A DNA stretch of 64,000 nucleotides, taken from Spirochaetales bacterium (lineage in GTDB: Bacteria; Spirochaetota; Spirochaetia; Treponematales; Treponemataceae). Shown piece by piece: positions 25,873 through 33,560 of this stretch (the stretch's first letter is position 1; each line of letters opens with the position of its first letter). The stretch is taken from positions 1 to 64,000 of the forward strand of contig QKEL01000012.1 in assembly GCA_003252395.1 (NCBI GenBank). Reading direction: 5' to 3'. The translations under genes and the position numbers were made by a program. Below the pieces are notes generated by a model. That model had not been told where the DNA came from, ran no database searches, and saw only the letters and a list, made by a program, of their open reading frames with translations.

Positions 25873-27876
25873 TTGAAAAAGCACCTGACCATCGCCGCGG
25901 CCCTCGCGTTCGCGGCGCTATTCCTCGGCAGCTGCGACCTCATCGCCGGAATAGAAGGAAAAAAAGACGAACCTACAGCTCCTTCTGCGGCAGGCTACCG
26001 TATCGTGGAAGACATGGACCACGCCTCGATCACCCTAAACCCGAGCGGTCCGGTATTTGATCCGGGGACGGTCGTTACCGTAACCGTAACCCCGGACGAG
26101 GGATATGCCTTCTGCGGCTGGACATCCGGCATTTCGGGGACCCTCCCTTCGGGAACCGTTACCGTCGGCACGTCCAGCGTGACGGTTGCCGCCTCCATCC
26201 AGCCCCGCTGGACCGCGTTGGTGCACGTGGCGGCAGACAACAACATCGATTACCGTATGGAACCGAGCTTCGGCCCGGTTTCGAACTACCTGGCGACCCT
26301 CGAGGCCGTTAAGGCCGCCGACACGTTCAACGTAATGGATATTTTCGTTCTCCTGGACGGTTACGACATGACCGACCCGATAGATGTTGACTACACAACG
26401 ACATTCACCGACGGGTATTACCAGCTGACGGGGGGCCCCATCGCCGGCGATCTGGTGAAGGATACCGGAGAGTTCAATTCCGGAAGCGTCGCCGTGACCA
26501 AGGCCTTCATGGATTACGCCATGGCCCGTTCCAAATCGAAGCGAACCTTTTATTCCGTCTTCAATCACGGCAGCGGGTTCGACGACCAGAACGTCACGGC
26601 AACGTTCGGCATCGGGTTTGACGATAGCGCGAATAGCGATTCCCTCTCCCACAACGAGCTTGCCCAGGTAACTGCATACCTGAAAACCCTCACCGGTCAC
26701 AATATTGACGTATTCTTCCCCTATGCCTGCCTTATGGGCGGCGTTGAGCTCGCCTGGGAAGTACGGAATAACGCGGACGTTCTCGTCGCCTCCGAGGAGG
26801 TATTCCCCGCCGAAACGTGGTCCTGGGAAGCCCTCGCCGAGGCGGTATCCAATCCGTCCATTTCGTCCTTGGACCTCGGAAAGGCCTTCTGCGACGACGC
26901 CTTGGACTTTTTCTCCACCGATAGCCCCAGAACCTTCACCCTCGCGACGGTGGATCTTTCCAAGATCGGCCCGCTGTATAACGCGCTGGATTCCTTCGCG
27001 AAAGCGGCCGTATCCTGGATCGGAAGCGACCAAAGCAGGGCAGCCCGCTTCGACGCCGCCGCCGAGACGGCCCTGTATATGAGCACCCCCTACTATACCG
27101 ACATTAGCCAATATATGGACCGGATAAACGCGGACGTAAACATGGGCGCCACCGTGACGGCCGCGATCCCGGCCGTAAAAAGCGCGCTTTCAGACGCGGT
27201 CACGAGCTTCACCACGTATACGAATACGTACGAAGGCTCACCGTCGTACGCCGCCGCGGGAGGGCTCTCGATCTTTGAGGGAATGTGGATGCCCCAAAAC
27301 TATGGGTTCTACTATAATCCCGCTACCTATACCGCCATTCTCGAGTTCGGGAAAAACAACTCCTGGGCCAGTTTCGCGGCAAAGCTAGAGAGCCTGAAGG
27401 TTATCCCCGTACCACCGGACTGGGACGAGTATGAACCGGACAATGATCCTAATACCGCAGGGCAACTCGTGGCTGGAATAGGTAACAAACAATTACACAC
27501 CTTCAGCGCGTTCCCGTCAGATATCGACTATGACGCTATGATCGTGAATCTAACCGCGAACCAAACCTATACCTTCCAGACCATGGCGGCAACGGAACCC
27601 GCCGATACGTACATGGCATTATTTGATAGCGGGATAAACATGCTCATTAGTAATGACGATATCGATTACGCTAACGGGAATTATTACTCAAAATTTTCTT
27701 ACACCCCGACGAGTACCGGTTCCTATTACCTGGTGGTCATGGATCGGTATGCTAAATTAGGAGATTATTACGTTTACTTCGATCAAGGAACCTGGGGAAA
27801 TCCCGCAACCACTCAATACAGGAAGTGGACGCCTCAGAACCTGAAAAATGACTCGGTTTTCGCCATAGAAGACTGA
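25873..27876 (+). CDS. Clostripain-like (C11) cysteine peptidase lipoprotein
   Basis: 667 aa, TTG start with AGGAG 8 bases upstream. Lipobox LGSC puts the lipid on Cys21. Residues about 45-115 are an InlB B-repeat-like domain (GTVVTVTVTPDEGYAFCGW). The C11 peptidase domain spans about 118-510, with the catalytic pair visible: H232 in VFNHGSGF and C286 in FPYACLMGGVELAWE. Residues about 525-650 resemble a bacterial pre-peptidase C-terminal (PPC) domain (YEPDNDPNTAG, then TYTFQTMA, then GSYYLVVMDRY). Family members cleave after Arg or Lys at the cell surface, and some require self-processing. It is monocistronic, with a hairpin at 27887-27927 after the stop. Confidence 0.88.
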   Translation: MKKHLTIAAALAFAALFLGSCDLIAGIEGKKDEPTAPSAAGYRIVEDMDHASITLNPSGPVFDPGTVVTVTVTPDEGYAFCGWTSGISGTLPSGTVTVGTSSVTVAASIQPRWTALVHVAADNNIDYRMEPSFGPVSNYLATLEAVKAADTFNVMDIFVLLDGYDMTDPIDVDYTTTFTDGYYQLTGGPIAGDLVKDTGEFNSGSVAVTKAFMDYAMARSKSKRTFYSVFNHGSGFDDQNVTATFGIGFDDSANSDSLSHNELAQVTAYLKTLTGHNIDVFFPYACLMGGVELAWEVRNNADVLVASEEVFPAETWSWEALAEAVSNPSISSLDLGKAFCDDALDFFSTDSPRTFTLATVDLSKIGPLYNALDSFAKAAVSWIGSDQSRAARFDAAAETALYMSTPYYTDISQYMDRINADVNMGATVTAAIPAVKSALSDAVTSFTTYTNTYEGSPSYAAAGGLSIFEGMWMPQNYGFYYNPATYTAILEFGKNNSWASFAAKLESLKVIPVPPDWDEYEPDNDPNTAGQLVAGIGNKQLHTFSAFPSDIDYDAMIVNLTANQTYTFQTMAATEPADTYMALFDSGINMLISNDDIDYANGNYYSKFSYTPTSTGSYYLVVMDRYAKLGDYYVYFDQGTWGNPATTQYRKWTPQNLKNDSVFAIED

Positions 27877-27886
27877 AAATATTTTA

Positions 27887-27927
27887 CCCCGCAATGCCTG
27901 ATACGCAAGCGTATCTAAATTGCGGGG
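27887..27927 (+). terminator. Strong hairpin, probable terminator
   Basis: Perfect outer stem CCCCGCAAT / ATTGCGGGG (27887-27895 and 27919-27927) encloses an inner stem GATACGC / GCGTATC (27900-27906 and 27909-27915). Only a short TTTT follows a few bases later, so termination strength is uncertain. Confidence 0.6.
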
Positions 27928-27952
27928 CCTCCGTTTTCCGGAGGGATATATC

Positions 27953-28411
27953 GTGATATTACCAACGATAGGTCACAAAACTATGAAACATCACCAAAAT
28001 CCCGCGACTAAGCTCACCCTTTCAATCGCCCTCGCCCTTCTCGCCTTTTTCGCGGGCTGCGCTACCGCCGGGCGAACCGATACCCCTACCTCCGGCGGTG
28101 TTCCCGCCTCCGCCCTTTCTCAGCCGGATAGCGCTGCGGCCATGGACCAAGCCGATCAGGCAAGCCTAACGGGCACCGTAGTAAGCCGGGTTGAGGCCAA
28201 GGGAACCTTAAGCGAGTACGAGTACTTTACCCTCGACACGGGTTCAGGCACCCCCACCCTCCTCTTCAACGCCAAAGGCTACTCCGCGGGTTTCGGTGAT
28301 TGGGTTGGCGTACGGGTCACGGTTACGGGCGAGCCCTTTGAGGGCCGGATCGGCAACGGGACCAAGCGGGCCAAGGGCTTTCGGGTGAACTCGATTCAGC
28401 GGTCGGAATAG
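27953..28411 (+). CDS. Small lipoprotein, unknown
   Basis: 152 aa from the GTG at 27953, chosen because GGAGGG lies 7-8 bases upstream; an in-frame ATG at 27983 without a good ribosome site is the alternative. Either way a lipoprotein signal follows, with lipobox FAGC. After a Thr/Ser/Ala-rich linker, the globular part (about residues 72-152) reads SLTGTVVSRVEAKGTLSEYEYFTLDTGSG, split here as TGTVVSRVEAKG and YEYFTLDTGSG. It ends VGVRVTVTGEPFEG..RAKGFRVNSIQR. That is an OB-fold-like beta barrel similar in style to DUF4131/NirD-like small envelope domains (inference). Function unknown. Confidence 0.72.
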   Translation: MILPTIGHKTMKHHQNPATKLTLSIALALLAFFAGCATAGRTDTPTSGGVPASALSQPDSAAAMDQADQASLTGTVVSRVEAKGTLSEYEYFTLDTGSGTPTLLFNAKGYSAGFGDWVGVRVTVTGEPFEGRIGNGTKRAKGFRVNSIQRSE

Positions 28412-28418
28412 CCCCGCC

Positions 28419-29639
28419 TTACGACCGAGGCCCGAAAACCTCTTCCGGCCTGCGACCGCCCTCAAGGACGGCGCGGGCACGGGAGAGCTCTTCCGGTATC
28501 GCGATGCCCTGGGGGCATTTCGGCGCGCATTTCCCGCACGAGCGGCACAGGCTTGCCGCGCCGTTCGGTTTCTCGAGATTCACCCGGCTTTCGCTCCGTG
28601 CCAGGCGGCCGTATTTCAGCCTTGAATAGGAGAACCTGAAGTAGAGGTCCATGACGTTCCGCGCTCTCGTATTCGAGTAATTGAGGATCGCGAAGTTCTC
28701 GGGAATATTCACGCCGAAAGGACAGGGCATGCAATAGGAGCAGGCCGTACAGGGAACGAGTATCTGGCGGCGAAAGCTCTCGACCAAGGCGGAGAGGGTC
28801 TCTTCGTCCGCGGCGTCGAGGGTTCCGACCCCGGACGAATCGGCGTAGGAACAATTCTCCTCGAGCATGCGAAGCGAACCCATGCCGCTCAGCACGGTGG
28901 ACACTTCCGGCCGGTTCCAGAGGAACTGCAGGGCCCATTCCACGGGCGTTCTCCGTTTCGCCGAACGGCGCATCAGGTCTTGCGCCTCCGCCGGGGGCTT
29001 CACCAGGGTGCCCCCCTTTAACGGCTCCATAATGACCACGGCCATGCCCTTCGAGTGCGCGTATTCCAGCCCGACGGTGGTCGCCTGAATGCCGGTATCG
29101 AGGTAGTTATACTGAATCTGCGCAACGTCCCAGGGGTAATAGTCCACGATCTCGCGAAATACTGGCAGGGTATCGTGGAAGGAGAAACCGATATTGCCAA
29201 TCTTTCCCGCGGAACGGGCCTTTTCCATCCGGGAAAGGAGGTCGAATTCCTTTACCGCGGCGAAGGCCTTCGCGTTAAGGGCGTGAAAAAGGTAGGTATC
29301 GATTCGTTCCACGCGGAGCCTTCGGAGCTGTTCCTCCAAAAAGCGCTCAAAGTCGTCGGCCTTGCGAAGCAGGATCATGGGCAGTTTCGTGGTCAGATGC
29401 ACCCGCTCGCGGTACCCGTCGGCCAGGGCGAGGCCCAGGGCGCGCTCGCTCGCGCCAAGGTGGTAAAAATACGCGGTATCGAGGTAATTGATACCCAAAT
29501 CGATACCGCGGCGAACGAGATCGACGGATCGGTTTACGTCTACCGACCCCGGCACGAAGGGGCGCGAAGGCAACCGCATGGCGCCAAAACCGAGGGCCGA
29601 AACCGAAAAGCCCGTTTTTCCGAATGGTCTATACTGCAT
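28419..29639 (-). CDS. Aldo/keto reductase with C-terminal 4Fe-4S cluster sites
   Basis: 406 aa, cytoplasmic. The N-terminal TIM barrel (1-280) has the AKR tetrad: Asp in LDTAYFY with its Tyr, Lys in TTKLP and His in YLFHALN; the start LGFGAMRLP is typical of the family. The C-terminal about 110 residues carry two Cys clusters, CTACSYCMPCPFGV and CRSCGKCAPKCPQGI, a ferredoxin-like pair of 4Fe-4S sites. This fused type is common in anaerobes, and its substrates are mostly unknown. The ATG at 29639 has no Shine-Dalgarno but lies 8 bases after a TATAAT box. The gene is divergent from rpsU. Confidence 0.93.
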   Translation of the reverse strand: MQYRPFGKTGFSVSALGFGAMRLPSRPFVPGSVDVNRSVDLVRRGIDLGINYLDTAYFYHLGASERALGLALADGYRERVHLTTKLPMILLRKADDFERFLEEQLRRLRVERIDTYLFHALNAKAFAAVKEFDLLSRMEKARSAGKIGNIGFSFHDTLPVFREIVDYYPWDVAQIQYNYLDTGIQATTVGLEYAHSKGMAVVIMEPLKGGTLVKPPAEAQDLMRRSAKRRTPVEWALQFLWNRPEVSTVLSGMGSLRMLEENCSYADSSGVGTLDAADEETLSALVESFRRQILVPCTACSYCMPCPFGVNIPENFAILNYSNTRARNVMDLYFRFSYSRLKYGRLARSESRVNLEKPNGAASLCRSCGKCAPKCPQGIAIPEELSRARAVLEGGRRPEEVFGPRS

Positions 29640-29647
29640 GGCTGTCG

Positions 29648-29676
29648 ATTATACCACCCTTGACTCGACTTGTGTA
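29648..29676 (-). promoter_or_regulatory. Promoter of the aldo/keto reductase, leaderless geometry
   Basis: On the minus strand: TACACA, 17-base spacer, perfect TATAAT (29648-29653), then 8 bases to the ATG at 29639. Its spacer overlaps the -35 box of the rpsU promoter on the other strand. Confidence 0.65.
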
Positions 29677-29689
29677 TATTTGCTAAGCT
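29660..29689 (+). promoter_or_regulatory. rpsU promoter
   Basis: TTGACT (29660-29665), 18-base spacer, TAAGCT (29684-29689). Transcription would start near 29697, giving a leader of about 37 bases that contains the strong AAGGGAGGTGAT ribosome site. Confidence 0.6.
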
Positions 29690-29733
29690 AACCGAACACT
29701 GACGGTCGGACCGAAGGGAGGTGATTTTTTAAT

Positions 29734-29943
29734 ATGGCTCACATCGTTGTAGATGATTCCGAGAACCTCGAAAAGGCGATCAAACGCTTCAAGCGCATGG
29801 TCGAGAAAGAGGGCATTATTCGCGAATGGAAAAAGCGCGAATACTACGAGAAGCCTTCCACCATCCTCAATCGGAAGAACAAGGCCCTCCGCCGCAAACT
29901 CATGAAGAAAACCCGGAAAACCCGCGATTCCAAGGGTTATTGA
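29734..29943 (+). CDS. rpsU: 30S ribosomal protein S21
   Basis: 69 aa, very basic. It has the S21 pattern [22 protein letters not shown], seen as [19 protein letters not shown], and a Lys/Arg-rich tail [13 protein letters not shown]21 binds the small subunit near the anti-Shine-Dalgarno and helps initiation. A near-perfect ribosome site, GGGAGGTGAT, precedes the ATG. It is monocistronic, bounded by its own promoter and terminator. Its strong Shine-Dalgarno contrasts with the leaderless layout of the genes on either side. Confidence 0.96.
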   Translation: MAHIVVDDSENLEKAIKRFKRMVEKEGIIREWKKREYYEKPSTILNRKNKALRRKLMKKTRKTRDSKGY

Positions 29944-30000
29944 TCCCGGTTCGGGCTAAGGCCCGGTTCGGACAATAGTCCGAATATGAGTTTGAAAGAC

Positions 30001-30034
30001 GCCCCGTCGATGCTTTCGGCGGGGCCTTTTTTTT
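30001..30034 (+). terminator. Rho-independent terminator after rpsU
   Basis: Stem GCCCCG / CGGGGC (30001-30006 and 30020-30025), extended by CG pairs inside the loop, followed by eight T residues (30027-30034). Confidence 0.9.
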
Positions 30035-30073
30035 GAAAAGGAACAATCGTATCCCAAGGGCGATACCCCAATG

Positions 30074-30102
30074 TTGACCTTTTAAAAAAACCCCTCTATT
30101 AT
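30074..30102 (+). promoter_or_regulatory. Promoter of the PilZ-TPR operon
   Basis: TTGACC (30074-30079), 17-base spacer, TATTAT (30097-30102); the ATG follows 9 bases later. An AAGGA element lies in that gap but would sit at the extreme 5' end of the mRNA or be untranscribed. Confidence 0.65.
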
Positions 30103-30111
30103 TAAGGAAAT

Positions 30112-31089
30112 ATGGGATACGCGACCAGTCAGCAGTTGGCCCGATACCATCAGCTGTATCAAAATATCGAAGTGACTTTTACCAAAGAAGTCATCCGCAC
30201 CACCGGGCTCATACCGCAGCAGGTCTTCCTGAAATCATTGGGAGGCCAATGGCCGTGCGTTATCAACTCCACGTCGCTCGTGGGCGCGAAGGTAATCGCC
30301 GGAATCAAGAGCGGCGTATACGAAAAGATCCAACAGGGGGTCGCCTCGGTAAGCCTGCGGTTTTCCTTCCTTAACATGGAAAAAAACGAGCCCTTCTCGT
30401 TTTTCGTAGCCGCCAAGGTAACCGGCATGACCCCGTACGCCGGCTCGCCCGATCTCATCCTCATAAATCTCGCGTTCACCCAACGGGCCCCGGACGATTT
30501 AATCGAACGCCTGGGAACCCTTTTGGAGGCGAACGTCAATTCGACCAAGCGAAGGGAAGAGCGCATCATCGTCACTCCCGACGCCCTCAGAAAGCTCGGA
30601 ATCGCCCAAAAGGAAACCATCGTGTTCATTCAGGGCATTCCGCGCCGCTGCATCCTCAGGGACGTGTCCTTTTCGGGCGCCAAGGTTATCATGGTGGGCA
30701 TCGCGACCTTCCTCAACGAAAAGGAAGTGGTACTCCGGATCGATTTTGAGGACCCAAGAAACGCCGTGGGCATAAAGGGCAAGATAGTCCGCACCGAGGA
30801 CGTGGAAGGCAGGCGAGACCTGGTCGCCCTCGCGATTCGGTACGATGAAGGCGAAGTGCCCATGGCCTATAAGATGCATATCAACAACTTTATTTCCCAA
30901 CAGCGGAAAACCGTTGAAGGCGACCGCGACGAGGAGCCGTCGCAGAAGCAGGCCGCGGCCAAGGGCGCTCCCGCCGCTGCCAAGGGAAACGGCGACGGGA
31001 CAGAGGAAAAGAAAGAGGCGCCGAACGGTTCCGCCCCTGCGCCCGACGTCCCGGACCAGCCGAAAGAAACTCCCGCCGCGGAAGCGTAA
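30112..31089 (+). CDS. PilZ domain cyclic di-GMP receptor
   Basis: 325 aa, soluble. The N-terminal part (about 15-135) is a YcgR-N/PilZN-like beta domain; the PilZ domain (about 148-260) has the ligand motif in full: RREER (RxxxR) and, about 40 residues on, DVSFSGAK (DxSxxG). The tail (270-325) is Ala/Pro/Lys/Glu-rich and probably disordered. In spirochaetes such single PilZ proteins read out c-di-GMP for motility and virulence; the layout resembles, from memory, T. denticola TDE0214. The TPR gene follows 34 bases later as an operon partner. The GGDEF-EAL protein at 2005-4527 could adjust its ligand (inference). Confidence 0.9.
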   Translation: MGYATSQQLARYHQLYQNIEVTFTKEVIRTTGLIPQQVFLKSLGGQWPCVINSTSLVGAKVIAGIKSGVYEKIQQGVASVSLRFSFLNMEKNEPFSFFVAAKVTGMTPYAGSPDLILINLAFTQRAPDDLIERLGTLLEANVNSTKRREERIIVTPDALRKLGIAQKETIVFIQGIPRRCILRDVSFSGAKVIMVGIATFLNEKEVVLRIDFEDPRNAVGIKGKIVRTEDVEGRRDLVALAIRYDEGEVPMAYKMHINNFISQQRKTVEGDRDEEPSQKQAAAKGAPAAAKGNGDGTEEKKEAPNGSAPAPDVPDQPKETPAAEA

Positions 31090-31123
31090 TTCCCGCGATT
31101 CCCAGACCAAATAAGAGGTTTTC

Positions 31124-32284
31124 ATGTCACATCCCCTCGACTCTGTCGTGTATATCAGCGTTCCCGAAGGGGCGGAGATTTCCGCGGCCATTCCGTCCTT
31201 TGACCCCTCAATCCCGCTTCCCGTGCAGCTCTCGGCGCCCATGGACAACCTGCGCCCCGAGGAACGGCCCGACTCCTCGACCCTGCGGCCGGAAATGATA
31301 CTCGCGGGCATACTTACCGTGTTCGCCTACGATCCGGAGAACGCCCACGCGGAGTATTACCGGACCATAATCAAGACGCTCCACCCCGATATCGCCGGGG
31401 AGATGACCGAAGCCGCCATCATGAAGGCCCGGAACGGGGACTATGACCTGGCGGAAGAGATATTCATGTCGCTGAAGGGGCTCGATCCCGAGAACATGCG
31501 CACCGCGCTCAATCTGGCCCTCCTGAACGACGAGCGGGCCGACTCGTTCCGCAACGCGGGACTGGACGAGGACGCGGAAGCCTGCGACGCCCGGGCGTTC
31601 GACTACTATCGGACGGTGCTGAACGCGGAACCTCCCCTCAGCGACGCCTTTTTTAACGCGGGCTTTTTCCACCTGAAGCAAAAGAACTACCGGAAGGCCA
31701 AGGAGACCCTCGTTACCTACCTGAAACTTGAAAACGGGGAAGACGCCACGGCCAAGGTGAGGCTTGAGAAGGCCAAGAAAATCGTAGAGGAGATATCCTC
31801 CCGCGATCTTGACGACGACCTTTTCAAGTCCGCCTACGACTTCATTACCCTCGGCGAGGAAGAGCGCGCCCTGGAACAGATCAGGCTTTTCATGGAGCAC
31901 CATCCGAAGGTCTGGAACGCGTGGTTCCTCCTCGGTTGGGCCTTGCGCCGCCTGGAACGCTGGGAAGACGCGAAGGCCGCGTTTACCCAGGCCCTCGAGC
32001 TGGGTAAGGGCCCGAATTCGGGTATCGAGTCCGGGTACGTCGATATTTGCAATGAATTATCAATTTGCCTTATGGAATTGGGAGAATTCGCCCAGAGCAG
32101 GGCATGGCTTGTCTCGGCCCTGGAACAGGAAAGCGAGAACACCAAGATTATCTCGAACCTGGGTACCCTTGCCCTACGGGAAGGGAAACGGGAAGAAGCG
32201 GTCTCGTTCTTCCGTACCGTACTGGAATTCGACCCGCGGGACCAGCTTGCCCGCGCCATGTTACGGGACCTCGGCGAGGAGTAG
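31124..32284 (+). CDS. Tetratricopeptide-repeat protein
   Basis: 386 aa, no signal peptide, so cytoplasmic. After an about 60-residue N-terminal region, TPR-like helical pairs run to the end: examples are AAIMKARNGDYDLAEEIFMSL, seen as ARNGDYDLAEEIFMSLKGLDPE, and AFFNAGFFHLKQKNYRKAKE, WNAWFLLGWALRRLERWEDA and LGTLALREGKREEAVSFFRT. TPR arrays bind other proteins. The position directly behind the PilZ gene makes it a candidate partner in c-di-GMP signalling (inference). A ribosome site (AAGAGG) precedes the ATG. Confidence 0.88.
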   Translation: MSHPLDSVVYISVPEGAEISAAIPSFDPSIPLPVQLSAPMDNLRPEERPDSSTLRPEMILAGILTVFAYDPENAHAEYYRTIIKTLHPDIAGEMTEAAIMKARNGDYDLAEEIFMSLKGLDPENMRTALNLALLNDERADSFRNAGLDEDAEACDARAFDYYRTVLNAEPPLSDAFFNAGFFHLKQKNYRKAKETLVTYLKLENGEDATAKVRLEKAKKIVEEISSRDLDDDLFKSAYDFITLGEEERALEQIRLFMEHHPKVWNAWFLLGWALRRLERWEDAKAAFTQALELGKGPNSGIESGYVDICNELSICLMELGEFAQSRAWLVSALEQESENTKIISNLGTLALREGKREEAVSFFRTVLEFDPRDQLARAMLRDLGEE

Positions 32285-32321
32285 CCCGGGGCCTTTTGCC
32301 CGACTCGCCGCGCGGGAGGCT

Positions 32322-32840
32322 TTACGGGGCCCCGTCGCCGCGGCGTAGCGCCCCGGCAAGGCTTTCCGCGCTGATCCGGTCGCCCGCGCGCACGCCAGCG
32401 CGCTCGAACCAGCCCTGGGGGACTTCCAAGGCATAACGCACCGACCCAGCGCTTTCCACGGTGGCCAGACTCAAGGGTTTCATGTCGTGAATTTCGCGAA
32501 TGACCCCCGAAGAATCGATGTAGGCGATGGAAAGGGGATGGGGCGTATTCTTCATCCAAAAATACATTTTACGGTCCGCGGCATACACGAAGAGCATACC
32601 CGTGCCGTCGGGAATGGTTTCCCGCCCCATATAGCCCTTTTCCTGCTCGGCCTCGGTCCGGGCGATCTCCGCCTGAACCGACACCGCCGCGCCCGTCGCC
32701 GTTTCGATGTCCAACCTCGCCACGGGCAGGCTCCGCGCCCCCGAACAGGCGGCGAGAAACAGCGTAAGGCACGCGAACCTTCTCAGTACGGCGCCCCGCG
32801 CGGATGGCGAGGGGCGGACGCTCAAGCCGTTAGAACCCAT
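32322..32840 (-). CDS. DUF192 lipoprotein
   Basis: 172 aa. The only ATG (32840) overlaps the 3' end of the upstream secreted-protein gene by 11 bases. A rather long basic N-region precedes the lipobox LAAC (Cys32). The rest is a DUF192 domain with the family's core signature: KGYMGRETIPDGTGMLFVY, then YFWMKNTPHPLSIAYID, then ALEVPQGWFERAGVRAGDRI. DUF192 proteins are small envelope proteins of unknown function. It is convergent with the TPR gene. Confidence 0.88.
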   Translation of the reverse strand: MGSNGLSVRPSPSARGAVLRRFACLTLFLAACSGARSLPVARLDIETATGAAVSVQAEIARTEAEQEKGYMGRETIPDGTGMLFVYAADRKMYFWMKNTPHPLSIAYIDSSGVIREIHDMKPLSLATVESAGSVRYALEVPQGWFERAGVRAGDRISAESLAGALRRGDGAP

Positions 32841-33453
32841 TGACGAAATCCTCCCTCAGAATATCGGAAGCGGCACGGGCAGCCCCGGATGAATCCATTA
32901 TCTCGGCGAAGGCCGCCGTATCCACGTACTTGACCGTGAGCGGGCGCTCCAGGGTAAGGGTTACCGAGGAATCGGCCCAGGTGGCCTTGTGGGGATCAAG
33001 GGAGGTCGGTTCGCCGTACTTGGATACCAGTCCCTTATATATGGAATAATAGTCCACTAAGGCAGGGTCCAGGCTGAAGGTCATGATATAGAGGGAATCG
33101 TCGCGAAACTGGAACCAGGATCGCTTGATAAACGAATAACCCGCGGTTTCGATGAGGGTACGGTTCATGGTCGGAAGGAGCGAAACGTCGCGATCTCCCC
33201 GGTAGCCGAAGATCGGATCGGCGAGGAGGGCGGCCTTTACCTCGTCCATGCCCATTCCCAGGGTTACCGACCGGTAGGTAGGCGAAAGGCCAACGGTCTC
33301 GGCAGAACCGGTCTCGGCAGAACCGGCGACGATCGGGGCCGAGCCGTTCGCGCCGGGGCCAACGCCAGAACTCGAAGGGGCCTGTTGCGGATACGCCCGG
33401 GGCGCGAGGGCGAGCAAGACCGCGATGGCAATCAAAACAAAACGGAGTTTCAT
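32830..33453 (-). CDS. Secreted protein, unknown
   Basis: 207 aa with a signal peptide (MKLRFVLIAIAVLLALAP start, cleavage after YPQ or nearby) and a low-complexity linker (SSGVGPGANGSAP and a repeated GSAET). The mature domain opens with TYRSVTLGMGMDEVKAALLA, the sort of LGMsxdeVKxaL motif seen in SmpA/BamE-like outer-membrane assembly domains, and continues with aromatic strands (WFQFRDDSLYIMTFSLD). A BamE-like fold is possible but unproven. The DNA encoding TYRSVT contains repeat copy R4. There is no clear ribosome site. Its 3' end overlaps the DUF192 gene. Confidence 0.68.
   Translation of the reverse strand: MKLRFVLIAIAVLLALAPRAYPQQAPSSSGVGPGANGSAPIVAGSAETGSAETVGLSPTYRSVTLGMGMDEVKAALLADPIFGYRGDRDVSLLPTMNRTLIETAGYSFIKRSWFQFRDDSLYIMTFSLDPALVDYYSIYKGLVSKYGEPTSLDPHKATWADSSVTLTLERPLTVKYVDTAAFAEIMDSSGAARAASDILREDFVNGF
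33261..33288 (-). repeat. Dispersed repeat, copy R4 (inside a CDS)
   Basis: On the minus strand this reads CTTTCGCC followed by the same TACCTACCGGTCGGTAACCC core. It matches copy R1 at 27 of 28 bases including the CTTTCG lead. It is part of the codons for SPTYRSVT in the secreted-protein gene. Confidence 0.75.
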
Positions 33454-33560
33454 AGTACGATTTTCGTCAGATACGGGGTATTACTGTAGGTTTGTTCGCG
33501 CATCGGCGAACCGTCGCGCCTAAAAGGGCTAAAGACGCGGTAAGTCGGGTCGAAGGGGCC

